Part shown: one piece after another, positions 1 to 9,195 of the stretch
How the letters are laid out: every line of letters begins with the position of its first letter
Numbering within the stretch: position 1 is the first letter of the stretch
Assembly: GCA_903911135.1 (NCBI GenBank)
Contig: CAIWCG010000223.1
Coordinates: forward strand, 1 to 37,077
Reading direction: 5' to 3'
DNA from: an uncultured Bacteroidota bacterium
Lineage (GTDB): Bacteria > Bacteroidota > Bacteroidia > AKYH767-A > JABDAW01
Length of the DNA: 37,077 bases
Made by a program: the position numbers and the translations under genes
The notes under the pieces: generated by a model
The model's database searches: none
Told to the model about the DNA's origin: nothing
The model's input: only the letters and a program-made list of their open reading frames with translations

Positions 1-109
1 CTGATGGTTTGAATTCAGTTGCTGCTGCATCTTGAGCTTTTGCTATGTTTAAATTGGTTAGACAGAACATAACTACTGCCATTGCTAGAATTGTGTTAAT
101 TTTTTTCAT
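1..109 (-). CDS. Partial secreted protein, N-terminus only (MKKINTILAMAVVMFCLTNLNIAKAQD...), cut by window edge
   Basis: Minus-strand ATG at 107-109 followed by an open frame to the window edge with a typical signal peptide. Confidence 0.6.
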   Translation of the reverse strand, partial: MKKINTILAMAVVMFCLTNLNIAKAQDAAATEFKPS

Positions 110-397
110 TTACTTTTTTTATTTAATTGTTAATTTGTTTAAGACTTTTAGATATTTTTATCGCTGCAAAAAAACTATCCTTATGTTAGCGTAAAATTAT
201 TCCAATGTTAAGTTAATATTAATAAAGTTAACAAACTATGAATTGTCTGTATTGCAGGCTCTTTTGCATCATCAATAAATTGTTTCAAAAAGGATTTTGC
301 CTACTGCTGAAGAATTCATCTGTTTCGAGACAGCAAAACGGGTTATTTAAGGCGTTGATGTTAAAATTAGACTAACTATAATCATTTAAATTTATAT

Positions 398-649
398 CAA
401 ATGAACATAATGGAACACTATGTCAACAAATGGTACCTTTATGTTAAGACTCTGGAACATTATGTCCACATAAGTCTCCAATATGTTAAGACCTTGGAAC
501 ATTATGTAAACATAAGTCTCCACTATGTTAAGACTCCGGAACATTATGTAAACATAAGTCTCCACTATGTTAAGACTCTGGAACAATATGTAAACAAAAG
601 GTTCCAAAATGTAAAGACTCCGGAACATTATGTAAACAAAAGGTTCCAA
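398..649. repeat. 21-bp-period tandem array 1, about 12 units, alternating as a 42-bp dimer (tatgttaagactctggaacat / tatgtaaacataagtctccac)
   Basis: Units read directly at 419, 440, 461, 482, 503, 524, 545, 566, 587, 608 and 629, with exact 21-bp spacing; the unit at 398 is degenerate. Confidence 0.95.
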
Positions 650-808
650 AATGCTCTTTTGGCAATATATTCAATAAAAGTCTCTGAAAAGAATATGAAT
701 GCAAGCTAATAATAAGTTAAATGTAATATGGAAAAAGCGGTAAAAGCCTAACCAAGTAGCAGATCCTTAGCTGAAAATGGCATGAGCAATGCAATAATCG
801 GTTGTAAA

Positions 809-1495
809 TTATTGCTTGTTGGCTTTAGTTCCTATCAGAAAATCAATGCCAAAATTAAAGTTTGTAAAAGGGAAGTTAACGGCGAAAGTACCTGTGGTAG
901 ATGACGCTCCTGTTCCAGCCCCAGAGGAGGTAGTGGTGGTATAATGGTCGTAAGAAATACTGCCTATATTGGCATTGATGCTTAACCAATTCCAAATATA
1001 ATATGATATGCCGGGTGTGTAGGCGATAAAATATCCTTTTACATCTAAGGTGGCGGTAATGGAAGAATCTTGGGTGAGGAAGTAATTTATAGAGGTATTG
1101 GTTCCGAACCTTTCGCTGAAGGCAAAGGAATTGATGAAGAATAATTTCTCCGTAATGGGCGTATAGCTTCTTCCGAAGATTCCATAATACCAAGTTTTGC
1201 TGTCGGTAGTCGTTCTATAGCTTGGAAGCATTTCGGCAGTGGATTTATTATCTACATATCTGGTGGTTAAGCCTAAAACAAAGTGTTCGGTGATGAAAAA
1301 TCCCGGTTGAAAGGAAATGCCCAAGTTCGAATTCTCTGTAGAATTGCCATTGGTATTTCCCTGAACATCAAAATTGCCATTCTTGACATCGTTATAAGAT
1401 ATGTTGGTGCTTAACAATACCTTGTATTGCGATGGTTGGGCCATTGCCATGAATTGCTGACATGCAAAAAGGAGAATTAACAGTATCTTTTTCAT
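809..1495 (-). CDS. Secreted outer-membrane beta-barrel-like hypothetical protein
   Basis: Signal peptide MKKILLILLFACQQFMAMAQ; alternating aromatic/glycine strands. Start moved from 1534 to 1495 because a TAnnTTTG box (minus, 1532-1539) overlaps the longer start. Confidence 0.65.
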   Translation of the reverse strand: MKKILLILLFACQQFMAMAQPSQYKVLLSTNISYNDVKNGNFDVQGNTNGNSTENSNLGISFQPGFFITEHFVLGLTTRYVDNKSTAEMLPSYRTTTDSKTWYYGIFGRSYTPITEKLFFINSFAFSERFGTNTSINYFLTQDSSITATLDVKGYFIAYTPGISYYIWNWLSINANIGSISYDHYTTTTSSGAGTGASSTTGTFAVNFPFTNFNFGIDFLIGTKANKQ

Positions 1496-1531
1496 CGTAT
1501 AGTTTATATTGACATAATATTTATGATAGGG

Positions 1532-1539
1532 CAAAAATA
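1532..1539 (-). promoter_or_regulatory. Bacteroidota -7 box TATTTTTG upstream of the 1495 start
   Basis: Matches TAnnTTTG; the + strand reads caaaaata. Confidence 0.45.
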
Positions 1540-1605
1540 TAAATTAATAAATACTGAACCCGATACCATGATTCCAAAATGTTTAACACAAGTGATTTAT
1601 TTCAT

Positions 1606-1613
1606 TATTTTTG
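1606..1613 (+). promoter_or_regulatory. Bacteroidota -7 box TATTTTTG upstream of tRNA-Arg
   Basis: TAnnTTTG match 16 bp upstream of the tRNA. Confidence 0.45.
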
Positions 1614-1628
1614 CGGCCTCGAAATTCT

Positions 1629-1702
1629 GGACCCGTAGTTCAATTGGATAGAATGACAGATTTCGGCTCTGTTGGTTGGGGGTTCGAGTCCCTCCGGGTT
1701 CA
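1629..1702 (+). tRNA. tRNA-Arg (anticodon TCG)
   Basis: Cloverleaf by eye: acceptor GGACCCG/CGGGTTC, anticodon stem ACAGA-TTTCGGC-TCTGT, T-loop GGTTCGAGTCC. Confidence 0.9.
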
Positions 1703-1821
1703 CATATCAATAATTGGCAGAAGGAACTATTCTTCTGCCATTTTTGCTTTCATGGAGCAATATACACCTTTAGATAATTGAAATTTAATGATTTATTAAT
1801 ATTGCCTTAACATGAGCCCCG

Positions 1822-1829
1822 TAGTTTTG
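1822..1829 (+). promoter_or_regulatory. Bacteroidota -7 box TAGTTTTG
   Basis: TAnnTTTG match; lies inside the predicted ORF 1812-2051, arguing for the start at 1854. Confidence 0.45.
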
Positions 1830-1853
1830 CAAGGCAATAAAAACCAATACGCT

Positions 1854-2051
1854 ATGATAAACTACGAATACAAAGTGGAACATTTCAGGTTCAAAACCAA
1901 TGACCACCTGACTGAAATCACCAAGTTCATGCACGAAATGTCTTCGAAGGGATGGAGACTGGCAAGCCTGGACTTAAAGAACAAACTGCAACAAAACTTG
2001 GAATGCATCGACTTGGTACTGATGCAGAAAAAGGAAAACCAATTCAATTAA
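1854..2051 (+). CDS. Small DUF4177-like hypothetical protein (MINYEYKVEHFRF...)
   Basis: Short ORF; YEYKVEHFRF...MSSKGWRLASL pattern resembles DUF4177; promoter box placement favours this start. Confidence 0.5.
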   Translation: MINYEYKVEHFRFKTNDHLTEITKFMHEMSSKGWRLASLDLKNKLQQNLECIDLVLMQKKENQFN

Positions 2052-2168
2052 TCCTTCCTTCAAACATAAAATAGGATAATCATAGCGCCATTTCGGGATA
2101 TGATCATCATATTGCCATACCCTTTCCAGTGATTCAATCATTCTGGTCGATACTTCCTTTTATTTCTT

Positions 2169-2176
2169 TAATTTTG
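2169..2176 (+). promoter_or_regulatory. Bacteroidota -7 box TAATTTTG upstream of the thiolase
   Basis: TAnnTTTG match. Confidence 0.45.
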
Positions 2177-2215
2177 CGGGGATAATTTTAAAGGTTAATC
2201 TTAAAAAATAATAAC

Positions 2216-3394
2216 ATGAAAGAAGTATTTATTGTCAGTGCAGTGAGAACGCCGATAGGAAGTTTCGGTGGTAGTCTTGCTTCTATTAGTGCGCCTGTTT
2301 TGGGTGGTTTTGCCATCAAAGGTGCTATGGAAAAAGTGAACTTGAACTCCGAAATGGTCAATGAAGTTTTTATGGGTAATGTGCTTAGTGCAAACATCGG
2401 ACAGGCTCCTGCCACACAGGCGAGCATCTATTCTGGTATTCCTCACAATGTGCCCAGTACTACCATCAACAAGGTGTGTGCGAGTGGCATGAAGGCTATC
2501 ATGCTGGCTGCCCAAAGCATCATGCTTGGCGATAACGAAATAGTGGTGACCGGTGGAATGGAAAGCATGAGCAATGTGCCATATTATCTCGACAAGGCTC
2601 GCAATGGCTATCGTCTTGGTCATGGTTCCATTACTGATGGCTTGGTGAAAGACGGACTGTGGGATGTTTACAAGGATTATCACATGGGCAATGCTGCCGA
2701 ATTGTGCGCTACCGAATGCAACATATCGCGAGTGGACCAAGATGCATTTGCCATTACCAGCTATAAGAGAAGTGCTGCAGCTTGGGCTGCAGGGAAATTC
2801 AAGGATGAGATTATTCCTGTTTCCATCCCGCAAAAGGGCAAAGATCCTTTGGTGATATCGGAGGATGAAGAGTATAAGAAAGTCAATTTCGAAAAGGTGG
2901 AAACCCTGAAACCTGTATTTGTAAAGGATGGCACCGTTACTGCTGCCAATGCCTCTACGCTCAATGATGGCGCTGCCGCCTTGGTGCTGATGAGCAAAAA
3001 GAAAATGGAAGAACTCGGCTTGTTTCCCATTGCCAAGATAGTGGGATATGCCGATGCGCAACAGGCGCCTGAATGGTTTACTACCACGCCTTCCAAAGCC
3101 ATTCCGTTGGCAGTGGCAAAGGCAGGGCTGACGCTTGACCAGATAGATTATTTCGAGATAAACGAGGCCTTCTCTGTGGTGAGCATTGCCAACAACCGCA
3201 TCATGAAACTGGATCCTGAAAAGGTGAATGTCAATGGTGGCGCAGTGGCATTAGGCCATCCGCTGGGAGCCAGTGGAGCCCGAATAGTGGTTACCCTCAT
3301 CAATGTGCTGAAGCAAAACAAGGGCACTTATGGTGTGGCCGGAATTTGCAATGGTGGCGGTGGTGCCAGCGCCTTGGTCATCATGAACTGCTAA
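2216..3394 (+). CDS. Acetyl-CoA C-acetyltransferase (thiolase family)
   Basis: [11 protein letters not shown] active-site Cys, [32 protein letters not shown] motifs. Confidence 0.93.
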   Translation: MKEVFIVSAVRTPIGSFGGSLASISAPVLGGFAIKGAMEKVNLNSEMVNEVFMGNVLSANIGQAPATQASIYSGIPHNVPSTTINKVCASGMKAIMLAAQSIMLGDNEIVVTGGMESMSNVPYYLDKARNGYRLGHGSITDGLVKDGLWDVYKDYHMGNAAELCATECNISRVDQDAFAITSYKRSAAAWAAGKFKDEIIPVSIPQKGKDPLVISEDEEYKKVNFEKVETLKPVFVKDGTVTAANASTLNDGAAALVLMSKKKMEELGLFPIAKIVGYADAQQAPEWFTTTPSKAIPLAVAKAGLTLDQIDYFEINEAFSVVSIANNRIMKLDPEKVNVNGGAVALGHPLGASGARIVVTLINVLKQNKGTYGVAGICNGGGGASALVIMNC

Positions 3395-3422
3395 GGGAAA
3401 TTTTTTTTAGATTATAAATGAC

Positions 3423-3462
3423 GAAGCCCTCGAATACTTGCTATTCGAGGGCTTCCTTATTT
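3423..3462. terminator. Strong hairpin between convergent genes, probably bidirectional terminator
   Basis: gaagccctcgaat (3423-3435) pairs with attcgagggcttc (3443-3455), 13-bp perfect stem, T-rich flank. Confidence 0.8.
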
Positions 3463-3480
3463 TATGATTTATCCTGAATC

Positions 3481-4443
3481 TTAATGTGCCATTATATTGA
3501 TGATATAATGACTGGATAGCACGTGGCTTGGGTTGTTCACCATGCCATGACGAAGGGTGAGATCGCCCAAAACACCGGGACTGCCTACATAGGGTGTGCC
3601 ATCTGCCACCGTAATGAAATGTTCGGCTGGGGCTGATGAATCGGCTCTCATGCCAAACTCCAGAGGCGCTCCTGCCACCGTTATCTGTATGGTATCGGTA
3701 GGCTTGAAAGTATGCAAAAACGCTTCACGGAAATGATTCGGGCCCATAGGGAACTGATGATAGCCATGGTTTGGATGCTGACGAAGCAATTCGAATGGTA
3801 TTACATTTCCAATCATTTCAGGAGTCAGGTAATATTTCATCAACAAGCCGCCATAAACATACCATTGAGAATCGATGATATTGTCAAGATAGGTGTCTAA
3901 AGTAGATCGGGCACTTCCCAAATCAACATTTTTCGCCGTTTGGGTAGTACGTGTTCCGGTGGCAGTATTATAATAGGTCTGCATCAGGGTCTTTACAGGT
4001 GCCAAGGTTACATCTACGCCACAAGCGCCTATCAGGGCATTCAGGCGGTTCAATCGGCTGGCACGGCTGCCTTGATATAAAGGATAAGTACCATCGCCAA
4101 TGAGGGCAAAAGTGGCCGGAGTGCCGATGCCCTTAACGGTCTTTATCATCATGAACCAGGTAGGAACATTTTCTTTGTGAGACATATCATCGATGGCCAT
4201 TTCTACCTGCCCTGTGGCAGCTACACGGCCTTGAAAAGTACCCGTTTTGGTACTTGCCTCGCCTATATACAACACAAATTTCGGGTGATAAAAGGTGTAT
4301 AAGGGTGCAATGGCAGGGTCAGCATTCAGATGAAACAGGGCATCATCCATTTCGGTAGAAATTTCAATTGCTTTCACGGTGCCTTCTCGCATCGGGTTAT
4401 TGAAAAAATTTTTCAATGGGTTGGATTCTGGTGCTGTTGACAT
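3481..4443 (-). CDS. Hypothetical protein (320 aa)
   Basis: Long ORF, no family recognised. Confidence 0.7.
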   Translation of the reverse strand: MSTAPESNPLKNFFNNPMREGTVKAIEISTEMDDALFHLNADPAIAPLYTFYHPKFVLYIGEASTKTGTFQGRVAATGQVEMAIDDMSHKENVPTWFMMIKTVKGIGTPATFALIGDGTYPLYQGSRASRLNRLNALIGACGVDVTLAPVKTLMQTYYNTATGTRTTQTAKNVDLGSARSTLDTYLDNIIDSQWYVYGGLLMKYYLTPEMIGNVIPFELLRQHPNHGYHQFPMGPNHFREAFLHTFKPTDTIQITVAGAPLEFGMRADSSAPAEHFITVADGTPYVGSPGVLGDLTLRHGMVNNPSHVLSSHYIINIMAH

Positions 4444-4772
4444 TTTATTTATTTTTTAATTTTTTGAATATTGAGTTTATAAAACCCCTTTTGGGTGCGT
4501 AAAGATAAACTTAATAAATAAGAGCGCAACGATAATTTTTGATATTTTGCTTTTTTCAAGAAAAATAATGCCCCAAGATTCAACCAGGCATGGCCATGTG
4601 GGACTAAAAGTTTTTTTCATTTATTTTTCCTTCATGAGACCTTTTGGGGCGAAAAGCCGGAAAAACGGCGGTTTTTGAGAATTACCAAAAACAGAAAAAG
4701 GTGCCAAAATTGGAGATTTAAAGTCAAAATAAGCAACAAAATCCGTTTTGATGTTATTCATATTGTTGGATT

Positions 4773-4961
4773 GAATCAAAACGACTGTTTTCAGTCAATC
4801 CAACAATATGGAACTGCCCAAAACGATCGTTTCCAGTCAATCCAACAATATGGAACTACCCAAAACGACCGTTTCCAGTCAATCCAACAATATGGAATTG
4901 CCCAAAACGACCGTTTCCAGTCAATCCAACAATATAAATATGCCCAAAACGAAAGTCTGGA
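4773..4961. repeat. 21-bp-period tandem array 2 as a 42-bp dimer (gtcaatccaacaatatggaac / tgcccaaaacgaccgtttcca)
   Basis: Subunits at 4773, 4794, 4815, 4836, 4857, 4878, 4899, 4920 and 4941; an inverted copy of the first subunit precedes at 4757-4774. Confidence 0.95.
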
Positions 4962-5019
4962 ACAATTCTCTAAAAACCGTCTTTCGCCAAACTGAAATTG
5001 GAATTATCAAGTTTTTTTC

Positions 5020-5027
5020 TAATTTTG
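5020..5027 (+). promoter_or_regulatory. Bacteroidota -7 box TAATTTTG
   Basis: TAnnTTTG match 23 bp upstream of ATG 5051. Confidence 0.45.
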
Positions 5028-5050
5028 TATCTCTAATAAACTTAAATGTC

Positions 5051-6253
5051 ATGAAAAAACCATTACTGATCTTAATCCTGATAGGCCTTGCAGGAAAAAC
5101 AATGATGGCGCAGACAGCTTATATTACTTATCAAGATGATAGTTCGGTAACTGTTATTAATGTGGCAAATGATTCGATAATTGCAACAATTCCTATTGGT
5201 TTTCCTACTTGGGGAGTTTCAGTAAGCCCTGATGGAGCAAATGTATATATTACAAATAATTACGATAATAAGATTAGTGTAATTAATGCTAATACGAATT
5301 TGGTTTCTGCAACGGTTCAAGTTGGCGCTACACCTTATGGAATATCTGTTAGCCATGATGGGACGAAGGTATATGTTGCAAATTTTGATGGTCATTCTAT
5401 AAATGTTATAAACACCATAAGTAATAGTGTTACAGACACAGTTATGGTTGGTAATTTACCTTGGGGAATTGTTGAAAGCCCTGATAGAAGTAAATTATAC
5501 GTTTCCAATCAAAATTCAAACACAATAAGTGTAATCGGATTGACTACAAATACGGTAATTGCAACTATTCCAGTTGGTAGCTACCCTCGCGGTATTTGTA
5601 TAACTCCTGATGGCAGCAAAGTATATGTAAGCAATTCCTTAACTGATTCAACGGTCAACGTAATTAATACGGCTACAGATAGTGTAGTTGCCACTGTTGT
5701 TGTAGGCTCAAATCCAAATGGGATTTGTGTTAGTCCTGATGGCAGTAAAGTATTTGTTGCGAATGGTTTTGGCAATTCTGTAAGTGTTATAAATACAAAT
5801 ATGGATACCGTTTCTGCAACAATAGATGTTGGAAATAGTCCTTTTGGTATTTCCATAACACCAGATGGCAGTAAAGTTTATGTGGCAAATTCAAGCATGA
5901 ATTCAGTAAGTGTTATAAATACAACTAACTATTCTGTTTCGACAAATATTAATGTAGGAAATATGCCGAATGCCTTTGGTAATTTTATATCGAACCATGT
6001 TAGCGGTATTATTTGTTTATGTTTTGATGCACCAATTCTTAGTATCTACCCCAACCCCACCGCATCCACCATCACCATCCATCAAGACAATTATTCCCTC
6101 AATCAGCAAGTCATCATCACCGATGTATTGGGCAATAGGGTTTATTCTCAAGCATTAAACAGTGCCACCGAAACGATAGATATATCGCACATAAGCAGCG
6201 GCATTTATTTTTATGAGGTAAGTGGTAAGCGAGGAAAGATTATCAAGGAATAA
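5051..6253 (+). CDS. YVTN-type beta-propeller repeat protein with T9SS C-terminal sorting tail
   Basis: Repeated SPDGSKVYVANxxxNSVSVINTxTxxVxATIxVGxxPxGI; tail YPNPTASTITI...DVLGNRVYSQ...GIYFYEVSGKRGKIIKE. ORF-track start 4808 would translate the tandem array, so start set to the signal peptide at 5051. Confidence 0.88.
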   Translation: MKKPLLILILIGLAGKTMMAQTAYITYQDDSSVTVINVANDSIIATIPIGFPTWGVSVSPDGANVYITNNYDNKISVINANTNLVSATVQVGATPYGISVSHDGTKVYVANFDGHSINVINTISNSVTDTVMVGNLPWGIVESPDRSKLYVSNQNSNTISVIGLTTNTVIATIPVGSYPRGICITPDGSKVYVSNSLTDSTVNVINTATDSVVATVVVGSNPNGICVSPDGSKVFVANGFGNSVSVINTNMDTVSATIDVGNSPFGISITPDGSKVYVANSSMNSVSVINTTNYSVSTNINVGNMPNAFGNFISNHVSGIICLCFDAPILSIYPNPTASTITIHQDNYSLNQQVIITDVLGNRVYSQALNSATETIDISHISSGIYFYEVSGKRGKIIKE

Positions 6254-6265
6254 ATTATAAATTGT

Positions 6266-6314
6266 GAATTATAGATTATAAATTTAAACATTTATAATTT
6301 ATAATCTATAATTC
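6266..6314. terminator. 18-bp AT-rich perfect hairpin downstream of the beta-propeller gene
   Basis: gaattatagattataaat (6266-6283) / atttataatctataattc (6297-6314). Confidence 0.55.
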
Positions 6315-6453
6315 ATAATTCCGTTCATCCTGCCTCTATAATTGCATCCGTTTCGGTGCACTCATAGAGGCATCAGGGGCATTGCCATCTTGGTGCTTGA
6401 TGAAAGTATGTTGGTGCATCCAAGTTTTTGTTGGAAGGTAAATTTATTTTCAC

Positions 6454-6461
6454 TAACTTTG
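6454..6461 (+). promoter_or_regulatory. Bacteroidota -7 box TAACTTTG
   Basis: TAnnTTTG match upstream of 6506. Confidence 0.45.
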
Positions 6462-6505
6462 TGCTTCAGTATCACAAAACATAAAATAAACCAAATAAAA
6501 TCATC

Positions 6506-7903
6506 ATGAAAAAGTATTACACAATTCTATTCGCCCTCGTCGCATTCGCGACCATCCTATCGCAACCGAGCTTTGCCCAATGGAGCACTGCGGTAAACCT
6601 GTCGCCAAACGGCGATACCACCAGCATGAACGAAAGCATGGGCTCCTGCTTGGGTGTCAGTGGCGACACCTTGCAGGTGGTTTGGACTACCAAAATAAAT
6701 GCTCATCATGCCAGCCTGCATTACAGCCGTTCGCTCGACACCGGCCTTACCTGGAGCAACCCCATTGTCATCACTCCTGCCACCGGCAATGCCTGGAATC
6801 CTGCCATAGCCGTAAATGGACGGAATGTGCATGTGGCGTGGCGAGAGATTGATACCGTATCCGGTCATCGTGCCTCGTGGTACAAGCATTCATTGGATGG
6901 CGGCAACACCTGGAGTGCCAGCGTGTTCCTGGATTCTACCGCCGATTGGCCAGCCATATCGGTGTCGGGAAACAAGGTTTTCATTGCCAATGACAGGATA
7001 GTTTCGCAATCGCCCTATAACACCGAGATATTCTTTTTATATTCGTTGGATAACGGCACCACTTGGAGCAATGCCCAGCAACTCACCAATGCCGTTGGGC
7101 GTTCGGAGGATGAATCGATAACCGCCGATGGTTCCAATATCCACATGTCTTGGAATGACAACAGGACAGGGCAGTTTCAGATATTCTATAAACACTCTTC
7201 GGATTATGGAATCACCTGGGGCCCTGATGTGGTGGTAGATACGCAATTCGACTATAACACCATGGTTTGCAGCGATGGCGCTTATGTAGATGTCATTTCT
7301 TGTGGGGCACCATCAGGGCGATATCAGTTGTTGTTGGCACAGTCATTGGATACCGGTGCCACCTGGAGCACCACGAACATGAATTTATCGAACGATACCG
7401 CCCATACTTATTTCCTTCCACACATGACTCGTGATGGCTGCGACTTGCATGTGGTAACGAGTTCTGGCGGAGGCTCAAAATACTACCATTCCGGCGATGG
7501 AGGAACTACCTGGGATGCTCCATATATATTGTCCGGAGCCAACTTCATTGCCTATACGCAGCATGCATTGCATGTTCTTTATGTCAATGCCAATCATAAC
7601 ATCAGCTATCTTCGAAACCCAACTGGGAACAGCGGTTTGCCATGCATAGCTACCGAAATTCAAATGATATCAAAACCAATTCAAGAGGTATCGGTCTTCC
7701 CTAACCCTGCTACGAATATCGTTACCATCCATCAAGACACTTATTCCTCCAATCAGCAAATCATCATCACCGATGTGTTGGGCAATAGGGTTTATTCTCA
7801 AGCCTTAAATACTGCCACCGAGACGATAGATATATCGCACCTAAGCAGGGGCGTTTATTTTTATGAGATCAATGGCAAGCGAGGAAAGATAATCAAGGAA
7901 TAG
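6506..7903 (+). CDS. Sialidase/BNR-like (Asp-box) repeat protein with T9SS C-terminal sorting tail
   Basis: Signal peptide; repeated S-x-D-x-G-x-T-W Asp boxes (SLDTGLTWSN, SLDGGNTWSA, SLDNGTTWSN); tail FPNPATNIVTI...GKIIKE. Confidence 0.85.
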   Translation: MKKYYTILFALVAFATILSQPSFAQWSTAVNLSPNGDTTSMNESMGSCLGVSGDTLQVVWTTKINAHHASLHYSRSLDTGLTWSNPIVITPATGNAWNPAIAVNGRNVHVAWREIDTVSGHRASWYKHSLDGGNTWSASVFLDSTADWPAISVSGNKVFIANDRIVSQSPYNTEIFFLYSLDNGTTWSNAQQLTNAVGRSEDESITADGSNIHMSWNDNRTGQFQIFYKHSSDYGITWGPDVVVDTQFDYNTMVCSDGAYVDVISCGAPSGRYQLLLAQSLDTGATWSTTNMNLSNDTAHTYFLPHMTRDGCDLHVVTSSGGGSKYYHSGDGGTTWDAPYILSGANFIAYTQHALHVLYVNANHNISYLRNPTGNSGLPCIATEIQMISKPIQEVSVFPNPATNIVTIHQDTYSSNQQIIITDVLGNRVYSQALNTATETIDISHLSRGVYFYEINGKRGKIIKE

Positions 7904-7919
7904 TTCTATTCATAAATGA

Positions 7920-7927
7920 TAACTTTG
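7920..7927 (+). promoter_or_regulatory. Bacteroidota -7 box TAACTTTG
   Basis: TAnnTTTG match upstream of 7954. Confidence 0.45.
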
Positions 7928-7953
7928 CCGCCATTGATAAATGATAATAAATA

Positions 7954-8727
7954 ATGGAATTCGGCATCTGCAATCTTTCTGTCATCCCCGTTCGGGCTGA
8001 ACCTTCGGACAAGTCCGAAATGGTAACTCAACTTCTCTTCGGAGAACATTTCGAAATCATCGAAAAGCAAAAGAACTGGAACAGGATTCGCATAGCATAC
8101 GATGGCTACGATGGCTGGATGGACGCCAAACAATGCGAGCTGATATCGATGGAAGATTTTCAATCCTTGAACAAGAATAATTTCGCCGTTACCAAAGACA
8201 TCGTGCAGGTGGCGATACTGAATGAAACTATTCCATTGGCTATACTGATAGGCAGTTCGCTTCCATTCTATAACGACAGGAAGTTCAAGATTGCCGAACA
8301 ATATTATTCTTTCGAAGGCGATGTGAAACAGTTTGATGCGGTGGAGCAAAACAGCATCATCGAAAACAGTTATCATTATCTCAATGCGCCCTATCTGTGG
8401 GGAGGCCGTGGCCCGTTTGGCATCGATTGCAGCGGATACACACAACTGGTTTTCAAGCTTAGCGGCATAAAATTAAAACGCGATGCCCATCAGCAATCGG
8501 AACAAGGACAAACGGTAAACATACTGGAAGAAACCGAACCCGGTGACCTTGTTTTCTTTGATAATGAAGAAGGAAAGATTGTTCATGTAGGGATATTATT
8601 GAAGAAGGATAAAGTCATCCATGCCAGCGGTTGCGTTAAAATCAACGACATCGACCATCATGGAATATTCAACAAGGAAATGAATAAATATACCCATTCC
8701 CTACGACTGATAAAAAGAATTATCTGA
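7954..8727 (+). CDS. NlpC/P60 (C40) peptidase with N-terminal SH3-like domain
   Basis: YLWGGRGPFGIDCSGYTQ, GDLVFFDNEEGKIVHVGI catalytic motifs. Confidence 0.9.
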   Translation: MEFGICNLSVIPVRAEPSDKSEMVTQLLFGEHFEIIEKQKNWNRIRIAYDGYDGWMDAKQCELISMEDFQSLNKNNFAVTKDIVQVAILNETIPLAILIGSSLPFYNDRKFKIAEQYYSFEGDVKQFDAVEQNSIIENSYHYLNAPYLWGGRGPFGIDCSGYTQLVFKLSGIKLKRDAHQQSEQGQTVNILEETEPGDLVFFDNEEGKIVHVGILLKKDKVIHASGCVKINDIDHHGIFNKEMNKYTHSLRLIKRII

Positions 8728-8730
8728 TGT

Positions 8731-9168
8731 TCATTTATTAAAGTATTCCTTGTTTCGATAAAGGTTTACGATGATGAACAAAGCAAAAACCACTCCAAGC
8801 AAAAAGGTCGAAAACATGGTGAAGGACACTGAAGCGGATGTATAAATCTGTGCATGTTCAGGATTGTGGGCTTGTTTTAGACTTATCACCTCATCCATAT
8901 TCAACACAAACATCACAAAGTTGAATAGCAAGATTATGCTATGGAGAATGTACCAATTGATTGTAAGTTTATAAGCCCATGATTCTTTTTTTATGATACC
9001 ATAAAAACAGGTCATCAGCAATATTCCAATAAGCAGGAAATAGATTCTTGCTGGCCATTCTTCCAAACCCATGTTACCGATAATTACAAAGGGATTGATG
9101 ATACCCAGAACAGATGAAACGACACCTATCCCGATAAAAATCAAGACATAAACAAGTACTCTAGGCAA
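8731..9168 (-). CDS. Small integral membrane hypothetical protein
   Basis: About four hydrophobic segments. Confidence 0.6.
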   Translation of the reverse strand: MPRVLVYVLIFIGIGVVSSVLGIINPFVIIGNMGLEEWPARIYFLLIGILLMTCFYGIIKKESWAYKLTINWYILHSIILLFNFVMFVLNMDEVISLKQAHNPEHAQIYTSASVSFTMFSTFLLGVVFALFIIVNLYRNKEYFNK

Positions 9169-9195
9169 GGAAGATTTAATTATTGAATTGTTTCA

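Noticed and set aside
392-709. ORFs 392-649 (-) and 401-709 (+) as repeat proteins
   Set aside because: Open frames are a by-product of a 21-bp period (multiple of 3); no promoter support, and both strands are open over the same DNA.
2201-3102. Minus-strand ORFs antisense to the thiolase
   Set aside because: Thiolase on the plus strand has all family motifs; antisense frames lack any.
4675-4995. ORF 4675-4995 and the extended start 4808 of the propeller gene
   Set aside because: They translate array 2; the signal peptide and TAATTTTG box place the true start at 5051.
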